DNA from: Microcebus murinus
Taxonomy: Eukaryota; Chordata; Mammalia; Primates; Cheirogaleidae
Length of the DNA: 64,000 nt
NCBI RefSeq assembly: GCF_040939455.1
Contig: NC_134118.1
Span: 77,648,680-77,712,679 of the forward strand
Direction of reading: 5' to 3'
The notes beneath the pieces were generated by a model. That model was not told where the DNA came from. It saw only the letters and a program-made list of their open reading frames with translations, and searched no databases. Position 1 is the first letter of the stretch. Each line of letters starts with the position of its first letter. This document shows positions 59,073 through 64,000 of the stretch, one piece after another. Position numbers and translations under genes: made by a program.

Positions 59073-60440
59073 CCTGCCTGCTCGTCTGCCGTGAGCGAGT
59101 GGACACAGCCAGATCCACACTGCGCCCTGCCTGACTGTCTGCCGTGGGTGAGTGGACACAGCCAGATCCGCACTGTGCCCTGCCTGCCCGTCTCCCGTGG
59201 GCGAGTGGACACAGCCAGATCCGCACTGCGCCCTACCTGCCCGTCTCCAGTGGGCGAGTGGACACAGCCAGATCCGCACTGCGCCCTGCCTGCCCGTCTG
59301 CCGTGGGCGAGTGGACACAGCCAGATCCGCACTGCGCCCTGCCTGACCGTCTGCCGTGGGTGAGCGGACACAGCCAGATCCGCACTGCACCCTGCCTGAC
59401 CGTCTGCTGTGGGTGAGTGGACACAGCCAGGTCCGCACTGCGCCCTGCCTGCCTGTCACCCGTGGGCGAGTGGACACAGCCAGATCCGCACTGCACCCTG
59501 CCTGCCCGTCTCCCGTAGGCGAGTGGACACAGCCAGATCCGCACTGCGCCCTGCCTGCCGGTCTCCCGTGTGTGAGTGGACACAGCCAGATCCGCACTGT
59601 GCCCTGACTGCCCGTCTGCCATGGGCGAGTGGACACAGCCAGATCCGCACTGCGCCCTGCCTGACCGTCTGCCGTGGGTGAGTGGACAAGCCAGATCCAC
59701 ACTGCGCCCTGCCTGTCCGTCTGCCGTGGGCGAGTGGACACAGCCAGATCCGCACTGCGCCCTGCCTGACCGTCTGCCGTGGGTGAGTGGACACAGCCAG
59801 ATCCGCACTGCCCCCTGCCTGACCGTCTGCCGTGGGTGAGTGGACACAGCCAGATACACACTGCGCCCTGCCTGACCGCCTGCCGTGGGTGAGTGGACAC
59901 AGCCAGATCCACACTGCGTCCTGCCTGTCCGTCTGCCGTGGGTGAGTGGACACAGCCAGATCCGCACTGCGCCCTGCCTGACCGTCTCCCGTGGGTGAGT
60001 GGACACAGCCAGATCCGCACTGCGCCCTGCCTGCCCGTCTCCCGTGGGTGAGTGGACACAGCCAGATCCGCACTGCACCTTGCCTGCCCGTCTCCCGTCA
60101 GTGAGTGGACACAGCCAGATCCGCACTGCACGCTGCCTGCCCGTCTCCCATGGGCATGTGGAAACAGCCAGATCCGCACTGCGCGCTGCCTGCTTTTCTG
60201 TCGTGGGCGAGTGGACACAGCCATATCCGCATTGCGCCCTGCCTGCCCGTCTGCCGTGGGTGAGTGGACACAGCCAGATCCACACTGCGCCCTGCCTGCC
60301 CGTCTGCCGTGGGTGAGTGGACACAGACAGATCCGCACTGCGCCCTGCCTGACCCTCTCCCGTGGGTGAGTGGACACAGCCAGATCCGCACTGCGCCCTG
60401 CCTGCCCGTCTCCCGTGGGCGAGTGGACACAGCCAGATCC
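58435..60440. repeat. Third partial B copy (B3)
   Basis: This copy matches 6,105-8,110 at a constant 52,330 bp and part of B2 at 11,225 bp. It includes the 4-monomer doublet, CCAGGTCCGC, the GGACAAGCC deletion (59,684), CTGTCACCCG and CCCATGGGCATGTGGAAAC. One monomer is missing near 60,440, where the match ends. Private changes include CCGCACTGTGCCCTGACTG (59,594), GGCTGTCTGCC-like CTGACTGTCTGCC (59,131) and CCAGATACACAC (59,852). Confidence 0.83.
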
Positions 60441-61921
60441 GCACTGCGCGCTGCCTACCCGTCTCCCGTGGGCGAGTGGACACAGCCAGATCCGCACTGC
60501 GCGCTGCCTGCCCGTCTGTCGTGGGCGAGTGGACACAGCCATATCTGCACTACGCCCTGCCTGACCGTCTGCCGTGGGTGAGTGGACTCCGCCAGATCCA
60601 CACTGCGCCCTGCCTGCCCGTCTGCCGTGGGTGAGCGGACACAGCCAGATCCGCACTGCGCACTGCCTGACCATCTGCCGTGGGTGAGTGGACACAGCCA
60701 GATCCGCACTGCGCCCTGCCTGACCGCCTGTCGTGGGTGAGTGGACACAGCCAGATCCGCACTGCGCCCTGCCTGCCCGTCTGCCGTGGGTGACGGACAC
60801 AGCCAGATCCGCACTGCGCCTTGCCTGCCCGTCTCACGTGGGTGAGTGGACACAGCCAGATCCGCACTGCGCCCTACCTGCCCGTCTCCCGTGGGTGAGT
60901 GGACACACCAGATCCGCACTGCACCCTGCCTGACCGTCCTTCGTGGGTGAGTGGACACTGCCAGATCCGCACTGCGCCTTGCCTGCCCGTCTCCCGTGGG
61001 TGAGTGGACACAGCCAGATCCGCACTGCGCCCTGCCTGCTCTTCGGCCGTGGGTGATTGGACACAGCCAGATCCTCACTGCGCCCTGCCTGACCGTCTGC
61101 CGTGGGTGAGTGGACACAGCCAGATCCACACTGCGCCCTGCCTGCCCGTCTGCCGTGGGTGAGTGGACACAGCACGATCCGCACTGCGCCCTGCCTGACC
61201 GTCTGCCGTGGGTGAGTGGACACAGCCAGATCCGCACTGCGCCCTGCCTGACCGTCTGCTGTGGGTGAGTGGACACAGCCAGACCCACACTGCACCCTGC
61301 CTGCCCGTCTGCCGTGGGCGAGTGGACACAGCCAGATCCGCACTGCGCCCTGCCTGACCGCCTGCCGTGGGCGAGTGGACACAGCCAGATCCGCACTGCG
61401 CTCTGCCTGACCGTCTGCCGTGGGTGAGTGGACACAGCCAGATCCACACTGCACCCTGCCTGCCCGTCTGCCGTGGGCGAGTGGACACAGCCAGATCCGC
61501 ACTGCGCCCTGCCTGACCGTCTGCCGTGGGTGAGTGGACACAGCCAGATCCGCACTGCGCCCTGCCTGACCGCCTGCCGTGGGTGAGTGGGCACAGACAG
61601 ATCCGCACTGCGCCCTGCCTGCCCGTCTCCCGTGGGCGAGTGGTCACAGCCAGATCCGCACTGCGCCCTGCCTGCCCGTCTCCCGTTGGTGAGTGGACAC
61701 AGCCAGATCCGCACTGCGCGCTGCCTGACCGTCTCCCGTGGGCGAGTGGTCACAGCCAGATCCGCACTGCGCACTGCCTGACCGTCTGCTGTGGGTGAGT
61801 CGACACAGCCAGATCCGCACTGCGCCCTGCCTGACCGCCTGCAGTTGGTGAGTGGACACAGCCAGATCCGCACTGCGCCCTGCCTGCCCGTCTGCCGTGG
61901 GCGAGTGGACAGAGCCACATC
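60441..61921. repeat. B/higher-order mosaic before D2
   Basis: The stretch 60,441-61,036 matches 56,364-56,959 at 4,077 bp, including the short monomer GGGTGACGGAC (60,789). From 61,037 the order CTGCTCTTCGGCC, GTGATTGG, CAGCACGATCC, GGGCACAGACAG (61,585) again follows the 40-monomer units. From about 61,640 monomers resemble 22,270-22,520 of C1 (GTTGGTGAG, GAGTCGACAC, GCCTGCAGT). GAGTGGTCACAGCC (61,640, 61,745) is a private pair. Confidence 0.7.
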
Positions 61922-62292
61922 CGCACTGCGCCCTGCCTGACCGTCTGCCGTGGGTGAGTGGACACAGCCAGATCCGCATTGTGCCCTGCCTGACCGCCTG
62001 CCGTGGGTGAGTGGACACAGCCAGATCCGCACTGCGCCCTGCCTGCCCGTCTCCCGGGGGCGAGTGGACACAGCCAAATGCGCACTGCGCCCTGCCTACC
62101 CTTCTGCCCGGGGTGAGTGGACACAGCCAGATCCGCACTGCGCCCTGCCTGACCGCCTGCCGTGGGTGAGTGGACACAGCCAGATCCACACTGCGCCCTG
62201 CCTGCCCGTCTGCCGTGGGCGAGTGGACACAGCCAGATCCGCACTGCGCACTGCCTTACCGTCTACCCTGGGTGAGTGGACACAGCCAGATC
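61922..62292. repeat. 7-monomer tandem duplication, copy 1
   Basis: This 371-bp unit (7 x 53) contains CGCATTGTGCC, CCCGGGGGCGAG, CCAAATGCGC, TTCTGCCCGGGG and CTTACCGTCTACCCTGGG. It is followed directly by an apparently identical copy. The left edge is set by CAGAGCCACATCC just before it. Confidence 0.9.
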
Positions 62293-62663
62293 CGCACTGC
62301 GCCCTGCCTGACCGTCTGCCGTGGGTGAGTGGACACAGCCAGATCCGCATTGTGCCCTGCCTGACCGCCTGCCGTGGGTGAGTGGACACAGCCAGATCCG
62401 CACTGCGCCCTGCCTGCCCGTCTCCCGGGGGCGAGTGGACACAGCCAAATGCGCACTGCGCCCTGCCTACCCTTCTGCCCGGGGTGAGTGGACACAGCCA
62501 GATCCGCACTGCGCCCTGCCTGACCGCCTGCCGTGGGTGAGTGGACACAGCCAGATCCACACTGCGCCCTGCCTGCCCGTCTGCCGTGGGCGAGTGGACA
62601 CAGCCAGATCCGCACTGCGCACTGCCTTACCGTCTACCCTGGGTGAGTGGACACAGCCAGATC
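62293..62663. repeat. 7-monomer tandem duplication, copy 2
   Basis: This is a direct copy of 61,922-62,292. Only this copy continues into D-type sequence (CTAACAGCCTGCC). The matching place in C2/D1 (26,108-26,486) holds a single unit, so the doubling occurred in this lineage. Confidence 0.9.
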
Positions 62664-64000
62664 CGCACTGCGCCCTGCCTAACAGCCTGCCATGGGTGAG
62701 TGGACACACCAAGGTCCGCACTGCGCCTTGCCTGCCCGTCTCCCGTGGGCGAGTGGACCCAGCCAGATCCGCACTGCGCCCTGCCTGCACGTCACCCGTG
62801 GGCGAGTGGACACAGCCAGATCCGCACTGCGCCCTGCCTGACCGCCTGCAGTGGGTGAGTGGACACAGCCAGATCCGCACTGCGCGCTGCCTGACCCTCT
62901 CCCGTGGGCGAGTGGACACAGCCAGATCCGCACTGCGCCCTGCCTGACCGTCTGCCGTGGGTGAGTGGACACAGCCAGATCCGCACTGCGCCCTGCCTGA
63001 CCGTCTGCCGTGGGTGAGTGGACACAGCCAGATCCGCACTGCGCCCTGCCTGCCTGTCTCCCGTGGGTGATTGGACACAGCCAGATCCGCACTGCGCCCT
63101 GCCTGACCGTCGGCCGTGGGTGAGTCGACACAGCCAGATCCGCACTGCGCCCTGCTTGCCCGTCTCCTGTGGGTGAGTGGATACAGCCAGATCCGCACTG
63201 CGCCTTGCCTGCCCGTCTCCCGTCAGTGGGTGGACACAGCCAGATCCGCACTGCGCCCTGCCTGCCCGTCTCCTGTGGGCTAGTGGACACAGCCAGATCC
63301 GCACTGCGCCCTGCCTGACCGTCTGCCGTGGGTGAGTGGACACAGCCAGATACACACTGCGCCCTGCCTGCCCGTCTGCCGTGGGTGAGTGGACACAGCC
63401 AGATCCGCACTGCGCCCTGCCTGACCGTCTCCCGTGGGTGAGTGGACACAGCCAGATCCGCACTGTGCCCTACCTGCCCGTATCCCGTGGGTGAGTGGAC
63501 ACAGCCAGATCCGCACTGCACCCTGCCTGACCGTCCTTCGTGGGTGAGTGGACACCGCCAGATCCGCACTGCGCCCTGCCTGCCCGTCTCCCATGGGTGA
63601 GTGGACACAGCCAGATCCGCACTGTGCCGTGCCTGCCCGTCTTTCTTCAGTGAGAGGACACAGCCAGATCCGCACTGCGCCCTGCCTGCCCGTCTCCTGT
63701 GGGTGAGTGGACACAGCCATATCCGCACTGCGCGCTGCCTGACCGTCTCCCGTGGGCGAGTGGACACAGCCAGATCCGCACTGCGCCCTGCTTGCCCGTC
63801 TGTCGTGGGCGAGTGGACACAGCCAGATCCGCACTGCGCCCTGCCTGACCGTCTGCCGTCGGTGAGTGGACACAGCCAGATCCACACTGCGCCCTGCCTG
63901 CCCGTCTGCCGTGGGCGAGTGAACACAGCCAGATCCGCACTGTGCACTGCCTGACCGTCTGCCGTGGGTTAGTGGACACAGCCAGATCCGCACTGCGCCC
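62293..64000. repeat. Block D2 (second D copy, cut by the window end)
   Basis: This block matches 26,108-27,823 at 36,177 bp with no length change across 1.7 kb. About half a dozen substitutions were noticed, for example CTGCCCGGGG versus CTGCCGGGGG, CCCGTGGGCG versus CCCGAGGGCG, and GATCCGCACTG versus GATCCTCACTG near 63,090. The copy continues past the window. Confidence 0.87.

Larger units (their letters stand above)
1..64000. repeat. 53-bp GC-rich satellite array filling the window
   Basis: Every line of the window carries the same unit, built from a purine-rich start (GTGGGTGAGTGG), a middle (ACACAGCCAGATCCGCACTG) and a pyrimidine-rich end (CGCCCTGCCTGCCCGTCTGCC or close variants). Marker starts at 31, 84, 137, 243, 561 and 720 differ by exact multiples of 53. 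From 31 to 63,964 there is room for about 1,207 monomers with a few tens of bases lost through 1-2 bp deletions. Main polymorphic sites are TGCCCG/TGACCG, CTGCCG/CTCCCG, GGGTGAG/GGGCGAG/GTCAGTGAG and CCGCAC/CCACAC. The array runs past both window ends. No flanking DNA, interspersed element, telomeric hexamer or gene is visible. I cannot name the family. Array length, GC content and CpG decay favour a vertebrate genome, with moderate to low certainty. Confidence 0.97.

Noticed and set aside
58068..60800. A 910-codon minus-strand open frame, and dozens of other frames over 300 codons
   Set aside because: They are rotations of one repeat translated in all frames, begin and end at random monomer variants, overlap each other on both strands, and have no promoter, start context or recognisable domain. 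They follow from the stop-free consensus and are not annotated as genes.
1..64000. CRISPR array, because of regular short repeats
   Set aside because: Repeats are directly contiguous at 53 bp with no unique spacers, and nothing resembling cas genes is present.
1..64000. Surface-protein or cell-wall repeat gene (bacterial or protozoan)
   Set aside because: A 53-bp unit shifts frame at every copy, 1-2 bp deletions are freely tolerated, and the plus strand has frequent TGA and TAG. Coding selection is not visible.
1..64000. rRNA, tRNA or other structured RNA gene
   Set aside because: No conserved tRNA boxes in a cloverleaf arrangement and no rRNA sequence were seen. The GC richness is fully explained by the repeat.
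1..64000. Long inverted repeats or palindromic block structure
   Set aside because: All copies of the monomer read in the same orientation from end to end. I found no reverse-complemented GGCAGACGGG-type stretch on the plus strand.

Overview
The whole window is one uninterrupted block of GC-rich tandem-repeat (satellite) DNA. The repeat unit is 53 bp: the phase marker GTGGGTGAG recurs at 31, 84 and 137, and successive copies stay in register to the end (63,964), giving roughly 1,207 monomers. A perfect consensus-type monomer lies at 720-772 (37 of 53 bases G or C, four CpGs, one GATC). I found no unique DNA, no transposon insertion, no RNA gene and no credible protein gene. The many long open frames, up to 910 codons on the minus strand, arise because the consensus carries no minus-strand stop in any frame and 53 is not a multiple of 3. 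I do not recognise the family. A repeat array this long with pervasive CpG-to-TpG/CpA variation suggests heterochromatic, subtelomeric or minisatellite-type DNA of a CpG-methylating eukaryote, most likely a vertebrate. That is inference.

Layout, from near-identical segments and diagnostic variants: block A1 (1-6,052) contains a 31-monomer unit duplicated in tandem (2,430-4,072 and 4,073-5,715). Block B1 (6,053-12,560) contains nested duplications. A 40-43-monomer higher-order region follows (13,009-18,618), then a 75/68-monomer tandem pair C1/C2 (18,740-22,714 and 22,715-26,335). Next come block D1 (26,108-27,823), the E1/E2 pair (28,855-30,535 and 32,988-34,930) with mosaic DNA between, and an isolated A copy, A2 (36,547-38,262). 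A mosaic stretch (38,263-41,689) leads to a second long A copy, A3 (41,690-46,097), a 20-monomer insertion (46,098-47,157) and a second B copy, B2 (47,158-54,205). After these lie more B-type mosaic, a third partial B copy (58,435-60,440), and finally a 7-monomer tandem duplication running into a second D copy, D2 (62,293 to the window end).

The second part of the window (41.69 kb onward) therefore repeats the first part in the same order (A, B, higher-order-like, C/D). The displacement is about 41.69 kb for the first 12 kb and drifts afterwards. Almost all differences between copies are whole numbers of 53-bp monomers plus a few 1-2 bp deletions. This is the signature of unequal exchange, replication slippage and gene conversion acting on a satellite at several nested scales (4, 7, 22, 31, about 40, about 75 and about 787 monomers). 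Boundaries were read by eye and are good to about a monomer or better.
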